A stretch of DNA of 64,000 nucleotides from an uncultured Lachnospiraceae bacterium (GTDB lineage Bacteria; Bacillota; Clostridia; Lachnospirales; Lachnospiraceae), in contig CAJUGJ010000008.1 of NCBI GenBank assembly GCA_910586015.1, forward strand, positions 66,074-130,073. The letters run 5' to 3'. Of this stretch, positions 35,143-43,826 are shown one piece after another. The notes under the pieces were generated by a model that was not told the DNA's origin, searched no databases, and saw nothing but the letters and a program-made list of their open reading frames with translations. Position numbers and translations under genes: made by a program. Each line of letters opens with the position of its first letter. The first letter of the stretch is position 1.

Positions 35143-36408
35143 ATGGCAAAAAAACGCAATACGATTAAAACCAAAAGACGCAATATCATTGTAGGACAAT
35201 CTGGCGGTCCTACCTCTGTAATTAACTCCAGTCTTGCAGGTGTATACAAGACTGCAAAAGAGCGTGGTTTTCATACAATATATGGTATGCGCTATGGAAT
35301 CCAAGGTTTTTTAGATGAACAATATGTAGATCTGTCTACACAGATTCATTCAGATATGGATATTGAGCTATTGAAAAGAACTCCATCTGCATTTTTGGGT
35401 TCTTGCCGGTATAAGCTCCCAGAAATTCATGAAGATCCAGAGATTTATGAAAAGATTTTCTGTATCCTAGATAAATTAGAGATTGAAGCCTTTATTTATA
35501 TTGGCGGAAATGATTCTATGGATACTATTAAGAAGTTGTCGGATTACGCTATTATTAAAGGACATACTCAAAAGTTTTTAGGTGTTCCTAAGACAATTGA
35601 CAATGACCTTGCTTTGACGGATCATACTCCGGGTTTTGGAAGTGCAGCAAAGTATATTGCAGCATCTACAAAAGAGATTATCCGAGACGCATTGGGACTT
35701 TCTTATAATAAGAAAAATATTACCATTTTAGAAATTATGGGGCGTAATGCTGGATGGTTGACTGGAGCAACAGCTCTTGCTAAAACGGAAGAGTGCGAAG
35801 GTCCAGATTTGATTTATCTTCCAGAAGTTATTTTTGATATTGATAACTTTTTAAAGAAGGTAGGAGAGCTTTTAAAGAAGAAAAATTCTGTTGTTATTGC
35901 TGTCTCAGAAGGAATTAAGTTAGCAGACGGTCGATATGTCTGTGAATTGTCTGGTGGTGCAGACTATGTAGACGCTTTTGGTCATAAACAGCTTCAGGGA
36001 ACAGCAGCATATTTAGCTAGTTTTCTCGGTGCAGAACTTAATTGCAAAACTAGAAGCATTGAATTTTCTACTCTGCAAAGAAGTGCTTCCCATATGGCAT
36101 CTCGTGTAGATATCGATGAGGCTTTCATGGTAGGAGGTGCTGCTGTAAAAGCAGCAGATGAGGGTGATACTGGTAAGATGGTTGTTATTGATCGTGTGGC
36201 AGATGATCCTTATATGAGTGCAGCAGGTATTTATGATGTTCACCGTATTGCAAACAATGAAAAGCTAGTTCCTAGAGATTGGGTCAACAAAGAGGGAAAT
36301 TATATTACAGATGAATTTATTAATTACATCGAACCATTAATTCAAGGTGACTATCAGCCTTTTATGGTAAATGGTCTTCCACAGCACTTAGTTCTTAATA
36401 AAAAATAG
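35143..36408 (+). CDS. pfp: Pyrophosphate-type 6-phosphofructokinase
   Basis: A 421-aa phosphofructokinase: N-terminal GQSGGPTSVINSS, the GGNDSMDT loop, VPKTIDNDL and EIMGRNAGWL. The Lys in PKTIDND, in place of the Gly found in ATP-PFKs, marks the PPi-dependent subgroup, so it probably makes fructose-1,6-bisphosphate with PPi. The start is ATG 35143 behind AAAGGAGG; an upstream in-frame ATG at 35113 would have no site. It would take up the fructose-6-phosphate made by the fructan genes downstream. Confidence 0.9.
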   Translation: MAKKRNTIKTKRRNIIVGQSGGPTSVINSSLAGVYKTAKERGFHTIYGMRYGIQGFLDEQYVDLSTQIHSDMDIELLKRTPSAFLGSCRYKLPEIHEDPEIYEKIFCILDKLEIEAFIYIGGNDSMDTIKKLSDYAIIKGHTQKFLGVPKTIDNDLALTDHTPGFGSAAKYIAASTKEIIRDALGLSYNKKNITILEIMGRNAGWLTGATALAKTEECEGPDLIYLPEVIFDIDNFLKKVGELLKKKNSVVIAVSEGIKLADGRYVCELSGGADYVDAFGHKQLQGTAAYLASFLGAELNCKTRSIEFSTLQRSASHMASRVDIDEAFMVGGAAVKAADEGDTGKMVVIDRVADDPYMSAAGIYDVHRIANNEKLVPRDWVNKEGNYITDEFINYIEPLIQGDYQPFMVNGLPQHLVLNKK

Positions 36409-36415
36409 TAGATAT

Positions 36416-36455
36416 AAGAAGATATCATAAGATAAAAATTTTATGATATCTTCTT
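36416..36455. terminator. Bidirectional terminator between PFK and subtilase genes
   Basis: A perfect 15-bp stem AAGAAGATATCATAA (36416-36430) with 36441-36455, and a 10-base AT-rich loop. It is symmetric and serves the two convergent genes. Confidence 0.78.
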
Positions 36456-36461
36456 CCTGTT

Positions 36462-38231
36462 TTATGATACTGGAAGGCTATTTTTGGCACATAATGCTCC
36501 AAAACCTACCTGTGGATTAGGGTATTGAGTAAATCCCGGAAGGTGTCTTGCACCGCGAATTAGATATGCTTTTAATTTTTCCCCATATAGATAAGGATCT
36601 CGCCCCTGTACAATTCCCCACTGCATCAGTAAGGCAGCAGTGCCAGTAACAAAAGGGGTTGCCATAGAAGTTCCTGTTCTAGTATCATATCCACCACCTG
36701 GAGCTGCAGATATAATATCTACTCCCGGGGCAACCAATTCTGGTTTAATCTGTCGATTTAAAGTTTCTACTCCACGTCCTGAAAAATAGGCATAACTATC
36801 TGTTCTTGCGTCATAAGCTCCAACGGATATAACACGTCCAGCTGTGGAGGGAATGGTTATTGTATTGATTACATTTGCTCTTAAAAATCCAGTTGACTCA
36901 TTTAATGCACCAGCTGTAGGCAGCCAAAATTGATATTCTCCACTGACAATCTGTCTTGGTGTCAGTTGAAATTGCCAAATGCCAGAATCCATTGTAAGAT
37001 CTTTTGGCAGAAATACAAAAAAAAGTTCTTGAGCACGGTTAATCGGTTTAGGTTCTCCATAGAATATAGCTAATTGAGTACGACCAATACTATATTCTTG
37101 TTTTCCAGGTAATATTCGAAGTGCTCCTGTACTTTGTCCGTCTGGTGCAATCACTTCTACATCAAATTCATCATAAAAATTTTTCCAAAGTTGTACATTG
37201 ATAGAAGTTTCGCCTCCTCCAACAGAAAGTTCTATCGTTTGAGGCAGTGGATTTCCCTGTGGTGACATAGAAAGTGTTCCAGCAGCATGACCTCGCTCAG
37301 CACCCTCATTTCCAGTTCCTACTACAATACTGACTTCCCATAAATTTGCCACGCTGTTTAAATATTGTTCTAATAAAGAGTTTCCGTCATGAGAGCCATA
37401 ATTATTCCCAAAACTGATATTGATTACAAGTGGCAATCGTTCTCTGATTGCTGTTCGTATAGAAAAATCTACCGCTGTCATTAACTGTGTTGTTTTTGGA
37501 AAAGAACCACTTACAGAAGAACCAAGTTTAACGATTAACATTGTACTCTCATATGCCACGCCACGGTTAATTCCTCTGGATGCTCTACCATTTCCACATG
37601 CGATTCCTGCCACATGAGTTCCATGTCCACTAGGATCGATTTCATCGACAATTTTTAACTGCTCCATTCTATTTCCAGCTAAAAGTGCTCGATTAATGTC
37701 CTCCGATGTATAAAGTATTCCCGATTCTACTTCTAAAGGTTCAGAGGATTCTTTAGAGGCAGCAATTCCTGTCTGATCCCATAAATATAAAATTCTGGTG
37801 GTTCCATCTTCATTTCGAAAATCGGGATGACTATAGTCAATTCCAGAATCAATAATAGCTACTAATACATTTTTTCCACTTAATCCGTTAGGAGCTTCCC
37901 AAAGAGGAGGGACACAAGAAGCGGCGATTCCTTCGGTTACTTCAAAATACAGACTTTTGGGTTTTTCTATAAACTCAATTTCAGGATAATTAGATAGTTG
38001 CTCAATCTTACTCTCTTCTATAACAAGAATTGCATATTCATTTAAAAGCTCTGTAACTCTAGCTCCTAACTCTTCACGGATTCGATCCAAACTACTATTA
38101 TATTTTACAATCACCTCCCAGCTTTTTTCTTCTGGATTATATCCAACACTTAATTCCTCACTTTTTTCTAATTGTTGTTTTGGCAAAGTCAGTGCCAAAT
38201 TTAACTGATTATCCACCCTTCCATCTTCCAT
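36462..38231 (-). CDS. Subtilisin-like serine peptidase, CspB-like
   Basis: A 589-aa peptidase without a signal peptide. An N-terminal prodomain-like part (about 1-100) precedes the S8 catalytic domain with Asp128 in IIDSGID, His203 in GHGTHVAG and Ser522 in GTSMATP. A ~130-residue beta-rich insert between His and Ser (about 330-450) fits the jelly-roll inserted in clostridial Csp proteases. In C. perfringens and C. difficile Csp proteins activate SleC at spore germination. Here all three catalytic residues are present, so an active protease is expected. It might instead belong to the broader CspB-like group of unknown role. Start ATG 38231 has GAGG before it. Confidence 0.88.
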   Translation of the reverse strand: MEDGRVDNQLNLALTLPKQQLEKSEELSVGYNPEEKSWEVIVKYNSSLDRIREELGARVTELLNEYAILVIEESKIEQLSNYPEIEFIEKPKSLYFEVTEGIAASCVPPLWEAPNGLSGKNVLVAIIDSGIDYSHPDFRNEDGTTRILYLWDQTGIAASKESSEPLEVESGILYTSEDINRALLAGNRMEQLKIVDEIDPSGHGTHVAGIACGNGRASRGINRGVAYESTMLIVKLGSSVSGSFPKTTQLMTAVDFSIRTAIRERLPLVINISFGNNYGSHDGNSLLEQYLNSVANLWEVSIVVGTGNEGAERGHAAGTLSMSPQGNPLPQTIELSVGGGETSINVQLWKNFYDEFDVEVIAPDGQSTGALRILPGKQEYSIGRTQLAIFYGEPKPINRAQELFFVFLPKDLTMDSGIWQFQLTPRQIVSGEYQFWLPTAGALNESTGFLRANVINTITIPSTAGRVISVGAYDARTDSYAYFSGRGVETLNRQIKPELVAPGVDIISAAPGGGYDTRTGTSMATPFVTGTAALLMQWGIVQGRDPYLYGEKLKAYLIRGARHLPGFTQYPNPQVGFGALCAKNSLPVS

Positions 38232-38308
38232 TATAACCTCTTATAAACACAAATTTTTCTTTTAAGCTATTGTATAAAAAAAAGGATGTTTCTATAACTT
38301 TCTTTTTC

Positions 38309-38337
38309 TTGCTTTTTTAGGATTGCTTCTATATAAT
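38309..38337 (+). promoter_or_regulatory. Sigma-A-type promoter of the BMP-fusion gene
   Basis: TTGCTT (38309-38314), 17 bases, TATAAT (38332-38337). The leader before ATG 38379 would be about 35 bases, with AGGAGG. Confidence 0.62.
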
Positions 38338-38378
38338 GTTATTGAAAATCCGAAGGATTATAGTTTTAGGAGGTATAT

Positions 38379-40289
38379 ATGGGAAAGGAAGATTACGGCA
38401 AGGCATTTAGATTGGCAAAGAAGGATTATCAGATACGTATGATTCGTGGAATGAAACCAACTTTGCAGGTTTTAGATGATATTTTGCCGGAGAAAGGCTC
38501 TTATTCAGAAGTACCACTTGGTTTGGTGCAAATTCCTATCAATCAGATTGTAGGAACAAAGAATGAGGGAAGAAGTAATTCATTTTCAGGAAATTTTATG
38601 CCATTGTTACGTGAAAATACAGAGTTTGCTTCTAAATGGTCAAAATTAAGTACCAGCCATGTAGAAGAGGGAATTCGAGAACCCATCAAAGCTTATGAAT
38701 ATATGAATAAGTTTTATGTAGAAGAGGGAAATAAGCGGGTCAGCGTTATGAAATATTTTGGAGCAGATTCTATTTTAGGAAATGTAACCCGCATTATACC
38801 AAAACGTACAGATGAAATAGAAAATAAGATTTATTATGAATATTTAGATTTTTACCGAGTTGCACCAATTAATTATATTTGGTTTTCCCGTGAAGGAAGT
38901 TTTGCAAAATTACAGGAGGCAATGGGAAAAAAGCCAGATGAAGAATGGACACATGAAGAATTAATCAGTTTTAGTGCTATTTATACTAGATTTGTGGCTG
39001 AATATCAGGCAAATGGAGGAAATAAATTAAAAATTACACCCGGAGATGCTTTTTTAGCATTTATTACTTTATATGGGTATAAGACAATTGATGAAAAAAC
39101 TACAACAGAATTAAAAAGTTTAGTTTCTAAAAATTGGGAAGAATTTTTACTTTTACAAGAAGAACAAGAAATTGATCTGAAAATGAAGCCTACTCAAGAA
39201 AAAAAGTCATTAAAGAATATATTGTTTCCAATTAGTTCGCCAAAACAAAAGATTGCATTTATTTATGAAAAGACACCGGGAACTTCTGCATGGACTTATG
39301 CCCATGAATTAGGTAGACTTTATTTAGAACAGACATTTCCAGAGCAAGTGAATACAGTTTACTATGAAAATGGAACACAGGAAAATATAGATAACTTAAT
39401 AGAAGATGCGATAAGTTCAGGTTGTAATTTGATTTTTACTACCACACCATCTTTTGTACAGGCAAGTGTAAAGGCAGCGATTGCAAATCCAGAAGTCAAA
39501 ATTTTAAATTGTTCACTCAATACTTCACATCGCTATATCCGCACATACTATTCAAGAATGCACGAAGCAAAATTTTTGATGGGTGCGATTGCTGGGGCTA
39601 TGGCAGAAAATAATAAGCTGACATATATTGCAGACTATCCAATCTATGGTTCGATTGCAAATATCAATGCTTTTGCATTAGGAGCAAAAATGATTAATCC
39701 ACGAGTAGAAGTTTATCTGGAATGGTCTACAATGAAGGAAATAGATATTGAGGAAAAAATTAAAATTACAGGTTCTTCGTGTATTTCTGGAAGGGATATG
39801 ACAATTCCAGAGGAAGCTTCCCGTTTCTTTGGTCTTTATCATATGGAAGGGGAAAATCCAAGAAATCTTGCAATGCCACTATGCCACTGGGGAAAATTTT
39901 ATGAGCAATTAATACAGACAATTATGGATGGAACATGGAAATATGATGATGATCCATCTAGTACAAAAGCAATTAATTATTGGTGGGGAATGTCATCAGG
40001 AGTTATTGATGTGATTTGTTCTCAACATCTTCCAATTGGAACAAAGCGTTTAATTGAATTACTAAAGGCAACTATCAGCTCTGAGGTTTTTAATCCATTT
40101 TCTGGTGTTTTATATTCTCAAACTGGTATAGCACAAGAAGATCCAGATAGAAGTCTTTCACCAGAAGAAATTATGACAATGGATTGGCTTGCAGAAAATA
40201 TAATTGGAACAATTCCAAAAAAGGAGGAGTTGAAAGAACAGGCAGAACCAGTAGTTAGACAGCAGGGGGTAAAGAAAAAGGAAGGATAA
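38379..40289 (+). CDS. Cytosolic ParB-like / BMP (PnrA-like) fusion protein
   Basis: A 636-aa protein with no signal peptide or lipobox. The N-terminal part (about 45-130) resembles a ParB/Srx-like domain: VQIPINQI then IREPIKAYE and the YVEEGNKRVSVMKYFGA segment (113-129). The middle (about 135-275) is helical. The C-terminal ~300 residues (from about 285) match the BMP/PnrA nucleoside-binding fold: KIAFIYEKTPGT, WTYAHELGRLYLE, LIFTTTPS, AGAMAENNKLTYIADYP, INAFALGA. BMP proteins are normally exported lipoproteins, but this one is predicted to be cytosolic. It precedes a metallophosphoesterase by four bases. Function: probably ligand sensing, inferred. Confidence 0.8.
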   Translation: MGKEDYGKAFRLAKKDYQIRMIRGMKPTLQVLDDILPEKGSYSEVPLGLVQIPINQIVGTKNEGRSNSFSGNFMPLLRENTEFASKWSKLSTSHVEEGIREPIKAYEYMNKFYVEEGNKRVSVMKYFGADSILGNVTRIIPKRTDEIENKIYYEYLDFYRVAPINYIWFSREGSFAKLQEAMGKKPDEEWTHEELISFSAIYTRFVAEYQANGGNKLKITPGDAFLAFITLYGYKTIDEKTTTELKSLVSKNWEEFLLLQEEQEIDLKMKPTQEKKSLKNILFPISSPKQKIAFIYEKTPGTSAWTYAHELGRLYLEQTFPEQVNTVYYENGTQENIDNLIEDAISSGCNLIFTTTPSFVQASVKAAIANPEVKILNCSLNTSHRYIRTYYSRMHEAKFLMGAIAGAMAENNKLTYIADYPIYGSIANINAFALGAKMINPRVEVYLEWSTMKEIDIEEKIKITGSSCISGRDMTIPEEASRFFGLYHMEGENPRNLAMPLCHWGKFYEQLIQTIMDGTWKYDDDPSSTKAINYWWGMSSGVIDVICSQHLPIGTKRLIELLKATISSEVFNPFSGVLYSQTGIAQEDPDRSLSPEEIMTMDWLAENIIGTIPKKEELKEQAEPVVRQQGVKKKEG

Positions 40290-40293
40290 GCTT

Positions 40294-40914
40294 ATGAGAA
40301 TACTAGCGATTGCAGACGAAGAGTCAAAATCTTTATGGGACTATTTTGATAAAAGTAAACTAGAAGGAATCGATCTGATTATTTCTTGTGGGGATTTAGA
40401 TCCAAGATATCTATCTTTCTTAGTAACTCTGTTCTCAGGACCAGTGTTATATGTACATGGAAATCATGACGAAAAGTATAAACAGATTCCACCAGAAGGA
40501 TGTATCTGTATTGAGGATCAGATTTATGTCTATAAAGGAATCCGAATTTTAGGACTAGGCGGTTCGATGCGTTATAAACCAGGAGCTTATCAGTATACAG
40601 AAAAAGAAATGAAGCAAAGAATTTCAAAATTGTGGTTTCGACTATTCAGAAAACGAGGCTTTGATATTTTAGTGACACATGCACCTGCCTACCAGTTAAA
40701 TGATGGAAGAGATCTACCACATCAAGGGTTTCAGGCATTTCGGACATTACTTGAAAAATATCAGCCAAAATATTTTCTTCATGGACACGTACATTTAAGC
40801 TATGGAAGAATTCATAAACGATATGATAAATATATGAATACACATATCATTAATGCTTATGAACGCTGCGTGTTTGATTTTGAAGACGAAAATCCACAGG
40901 AACACTTTTTTTGA
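40294..40914 (+). CDS. Metallophosphoesterase
   Basis: A 206-aa calcineurin-like phosphoesterase. Motifs: first motif ADEES (where D-x-H is usual), then CGDLD (GD), VHGNHDEK (GNHD), VTHAP (H) and LHGHVH (GHxH). All metal ligands are present except the motif-I His, replaced by Glu10. The start ATG 40294 lies four bases after the BMP-fusion gene, so the two are translationally coupled and presumably act together. The substrate (protein phosphate, nucleotide or 2',3'-cyclic nucleotide) is not told by sequence. Confidence 0.85.
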   Translation: MRILAIADEESKSLWDYFDKSKLEGIDLIISCGDLDPRYLSFLVTLFSGPVLYVHGNHDEKYKQIPPEGCICIEDQIYVYKGIRILGLGGSMRYKPGAYQYTEKEMKQRISKLWFRLFRKRGFDILVTHAPAYQLNDGRDLPHQGFQAFRTLLEKYQPKYFLHGHVHLSYGRIHKRYDKYMNTHIINAYERCVFDFEDENPQEHFF

Positions 40915-40916
40915 TC

Positions 40917-40950
40917 AAAAATGATGGAGTTAATTAACTCCATCATTTTT
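40917..40950. terminator. Perfect palindromic terminator
   Basis: A 34-base palindrome AAAAATGATGGAGTTAA with its complement, followed by Ts on the plus strand. It ends the phosphoesterase and the convergent lipoprotein genes. Confidence 0.8.
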
Positions 40951-40951
40951 T

Positions 40952-41524
40952 TTAATCTTTCATATAAGTACATTTATTTAAAAAATCAAGTAATACAGTT
41001 TTTAAATCTTCTTCAAAGTTCTTACCAGATGTAAGTTCAATACATATAACACTATTATTTGAAACAGTAAATACAGATATCCCTTGAATAAATGGATTGT
41101 TTTTGTTTTTAAAAGTATAAGTAATGAGAGAATAAGTTTGCTCGTTACAGGTTATTGTTTCTTCATTTAAAACTTCATAATTCGCTTTTGCATCAGTAAA
41201 CCAAGAATTCATATTTTGTTGTGCCGTTTCTTCATCTTTATATTCGTCTAATAGAAAATAAATCTGGGCATCATATAAATCTATTGTCTTGCCTTCACTG
41301 TTTTCATAAGGTTCTTTTTCGCCAATTCCCCATGAAGCATAATATAGACCATCTGTTGCTAGAGTATCCATATTGTCTAAAAGAATTAAATCACTATCGG
41401 TAGTATTTATTTCCATACTGTTACCTATAGTAAGATGGGAAGAATCTTCTGTTAAAGAAGAAAAAGAACAACCCGTTAATAGTAATACAATACAAATAAA
41501 AAGTAAAGAATAGTATAGTTTCAT
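40952..41524 (-). CDS. Lipoprotein of unknown function, coupled to a LacI regulator
   Basis: A 190-aa protein: signal with LLLTGC lipobox near residue 19, then a mature domain of about 170 aa. The mature part has alternating strands and a tail resembling PsbP/lipid-binding small domains (IQGISVFTVSNNSVICIEL), but I cannot assign a family. The start overlaps the stop of the lacI gene by one base on the minus strand, so translation is coupled to the regulator. It may have a sensory or envelope role in the fructan locus, but this is inference. Confidence 0.7.
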   Translation of the reverse strand: MKLYYSLLFICIVLLLTGCSFSSLTEDSSHLTIGNSMEINTTDSDLILLDNMDTLATDGLYYASWGIGEKEPYENSEGKTIDLYDAQIYFLLDEYKDEETAQQNMNSWFTDAKANYEVLNEETITCNEQTYSLITYTFKNKNNPFIQGISVFTVSNNSVICIELTSGKNFEEDLKTVLLDFLNKCTYMKD

Positions 41525-42534
41525 TATTTATCCCTCCTAGATAAAACTTCTAAGGTAGTTCCACCATAACAATAAGAAACAGGTAGACAGACAAGAGGTG
41601 GTTTTGACGGCATATTTTCCTGAAGAAGCAACTCCACACACATTTCAGCGATTTCTGGAAGAGGCTGTACAATAGTAGAACATACGTAATCTTTATTTCC
41701 AAAAAAGCGTGTACCATCAAAACCGATTACTTGTACGTCTTCTGGAACTTTCTGACCAAGTCTTTGAAGCGTTTTTAATATAGAATAGGCTAAACTATCT
41801 GTTACGCAAAAAATTCCGTCAAAAGACAATTTTGTACCAGATATATGGCTGGAAAGAAATTCTTCAAATTCTTCATAAGAATCTCCATCGTTTAAAATTT
41901 TCATTTCATAATTAAGACCACGGGAAAGACAACCATTTTCAAAACCAGCTTTTCGTTTGTTAGGTTCATTATTTAATGAAGAACCAATCCGTAAGAAGGC
42001 AACATTTTTACATCCAAAATCGGCTAATTTTTCAGCAGCAAGTTGTCCACCTGCAAAATTATCACTGGCAACACAGGGAATTTTAGGCCCCATAGAACGG
42101 TCGATAGCAACAAAAGGTGTATTTTCTTCTACTACCAGATTAGGATTATAAGTAAGACCGATGATTCCATCTACTTTATTTTGTTGTGCCATTTTTACAT
42201 ATTCTTGTTCTTGATTCAGATCAAAATCAGTACAACAAAGCAACATTCGATATTTTCGTTTTATAAGTGCAAGATTAATGTAATAAGTAAGGGATGCAAA
42301 AAATGATTCTTGGGTATTGGGAATTAGAAAAGCAACTGTATAAGTTTTATTTGCTTTTAGTCCCTGTGCATAACTGTTTACTTGATAGTTTAATTTTTTT
42401 ATAGCATCCTCTACACGAATTCGATAGGAATCGCCAACTGGAAGTCCATTTACAACTTTAGATACTGTACCAAGAGCAACTCCAGCTTCATAAGCAACAT
42501 CTTTCATCGTTGGTGCAGAATTTTCCTTTTTCAT
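41524..42534 (-). CDS. LacI-family transcriptional repressor of the fructan locus
   Basis: A 336-aa protein. The N-terminal HTH (about 8-30) reads TMKDVAYEAGVALGTVSKVVNGL, followed by the hinge and a periplasmic-binding-fold ligand domain (about 60-330). It is divergent from the ABC importer gene at 42886. Matching operator-like palindromes lie in front of both (ATGAAACGTTAT and its complement). Repression relieved by fructan-derived sugar is the likely mode. It overlaps the downstream lipoprotein gene by one base. Confidence 0.9.
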   Translation of the reverse strand: MKKENSAPTMKDVAYEAGVALGTVSKVVNGLPVGDSYRIRVEDAIKKLNYQVNSYAQGLKANKTYTVAFLIPNTQESFFASLTYYINLALIKRKYRMLLCCTDFDLNQEQEYVKMAQQNKVDGIIGLTYNPNLVVEENTPFVAIDRSMGPKIPCVASDNFAGGQLAAEKLADFGCKNVAFLRIGSSLNNEPNKRKAGFENGCLSRGLNYEMKILNDGDSYEEFEEFLSSHISGTKLSFDGIFCVTDSLAYSILKTLQRLGQKVPEDVQVIGFDGTRFFGNKDYVCSTIVQPLPEIAEMCVELLLQENMPSKPPLVCLPVSYCYGGTTLEVLSRRDK

Positions 42535-42885
42535 ATAGCTCTCCTTTCATAATGATATAGTTTCATAAAATATTCTTTTGTTTTTCATTATACTCCTATA
42601 GATATAATTTGTAAAGATATATTGAAATGAAATTTCATGAAACGTTATATGAAATATGACTAAAAAATATAAACAAAATTACTAATAAATTTTTATATAT
42701 TATAACTAAAATTATCATATTAGTCAATAAAATATAAAAAAACTATTGACTTAATAAAAGAAAAATGATATATTTTAACAAGTAATTAAAATAACGTTTC
42801 ACAAAAAAAGTGCACAATATGAAACAAAAAATTCTTAATAATTTCATGAAATTAAAATGTCTAACAAAGGGAAAGGAGAGAAATT
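42535..42885. promoter_or_regulatory. Divergent control region between lacI and the fructan importer
   Basis: 351 bases without a gene. Plus-strand promoter: TTGACT (42746-42751), 17 bases, TATATT (42769-42774). Minus-strand lacI promoter: -35 at 42610-42615 (TTTACA), 17 bases, -10 at 42587-42592 (TATAAT). Candidate LacI sites are ATGAAACGTTAT (42637-42648) and its complement ATAACGTTTCAC (42791-42802, just after the plus-strand start site). ATGAAATTTCAT (42627-42638) and TTTCATGAAA (42842-42851) are further related palindromes. Confidence 0.65.
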
Positions 42886-43815
42886 ATGAAAAAAAGTAAG
42901 CTGACGGCTGTAAATTTGGGAACGCATAAGTCGCTGGGAAAGCGTTTGCTCGATAACTGGCAACTATATGTAATGCTTTTGATACCTGTGTTACTTACGA
43001 TTATCTATAAGTACATACCCATGTATGGCATACAGATTGCATTTCGGGATTTTAAAACTGGTTCTATGTGGAAAGCACAATGGGTAGGACTAAAGTGGTT
43101 TAAACGATTCTTTTCTTCACCAAATTGTTTTCGAATGATAAAGAATACTTTAGTACTGAATTTTTATGGATTATTATGGGGATTCCCAATTCCAGTTATT
43201 CTTGCGTTGATGATTAATCAGTTAAGATTTCATCGGTTTAAAAGGGTGACACAGACTGTACTTTATGCACCACACTTTATATCTATTATGGTTGTTTGTG
43301 GTATGATTCGTATTTTTTTAAGCCCTTCTGGTGGTTTAATTAATTTAATTGCAGGTACTAGTATTGATTTTTTAACAGAGTCAAGTGCATTTCGTACCAT
43401 TTTTATTGCTTCTGGTATTTGGCAGGACGCAGGTTGGGGAATTATCGTTTATATGGCTACATTATCTAATATTGATACTTCTCAATATGAAGCAGCGAAA
43501 ATTGATGGTGCTTCTATGTTTCAGAGAATTCGCAATATTGATATACCAGAATTAATACCAATTATGGTATTACAGTTAATTATGAGTGCCGGCGGTATTA
43601 TGAATGTGGGGTTTGAGAAAGTATGGCTTTTACAGACAGAATTGAATAAAGCAACAAGTGATGTTATTTCTGTATATGTTTATCAACAGGGAATTGAAGG
43701 GGCAAAGTATAGTTATTCTACCGCGATTGGTCTATTTAACACGGCTGTGAATCTTATTTTATTGATTGTAGTTAATAAGATAGCAAAAAAAATGTCGGAT
43801 GTTAGCTTTGTATAA
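42886..43815 (+). CDS. Carbohydrate ABC importer permease, LplB/UgpA type
   Basis: A 309-aa membrane protein with about six helices and an EAA loop (EAAKIDGASMFQRIRNIDIPEL, split by its helix) near 205-225. The N-terminus resembles LplB-type oligosaccharide permeases (PVLLTIIYKYIPMYGIQIAF). It acts with the next permease and the binding protein. No ATPase gene lies nearby, so a shared MsmX/UgpC-like ATPase is expected. It is the first gene of the fructan operon behind the LacI-type operator. Confidence 0.92.
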   Translation: MKKSKLTAVNLGTHKSLGKRLLDNWQLYVMLLIPVLLTIIYKYIPMYGIQIAFRDFKTGSMWKAQWVGLKWFKRFFSSPNCFRMIKNTLVLNFYGLLWGFPIPVILALMINQLRFHRFKRVTQTVLYAPHFISIMVVCGMIRIFLSPSGGLINLIAGTSIDFLTESSAFRTIFIASGIWQDAGWGIIVYMATLSNIDTSQYEAAKIDGASMFQRIRNIDIPELIPIMVLQLIMSAGGIMNVGFEKVWLLQTELNKATSDVISVYVYQQGIEGAKYSYSTAIGLFNTAVNLILLIVVNKIAKKMSDVSFV

Positions 43816-43826
43816 GGAGGTATACC

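Noticed and set aside
38232..38308. Sporulation sigma-E/G promoter before the Csp-like subtilase
   Set aside because: TATACAAT with a weak -35 can be read as sigma-A or sigma-E; spacing does not decide.
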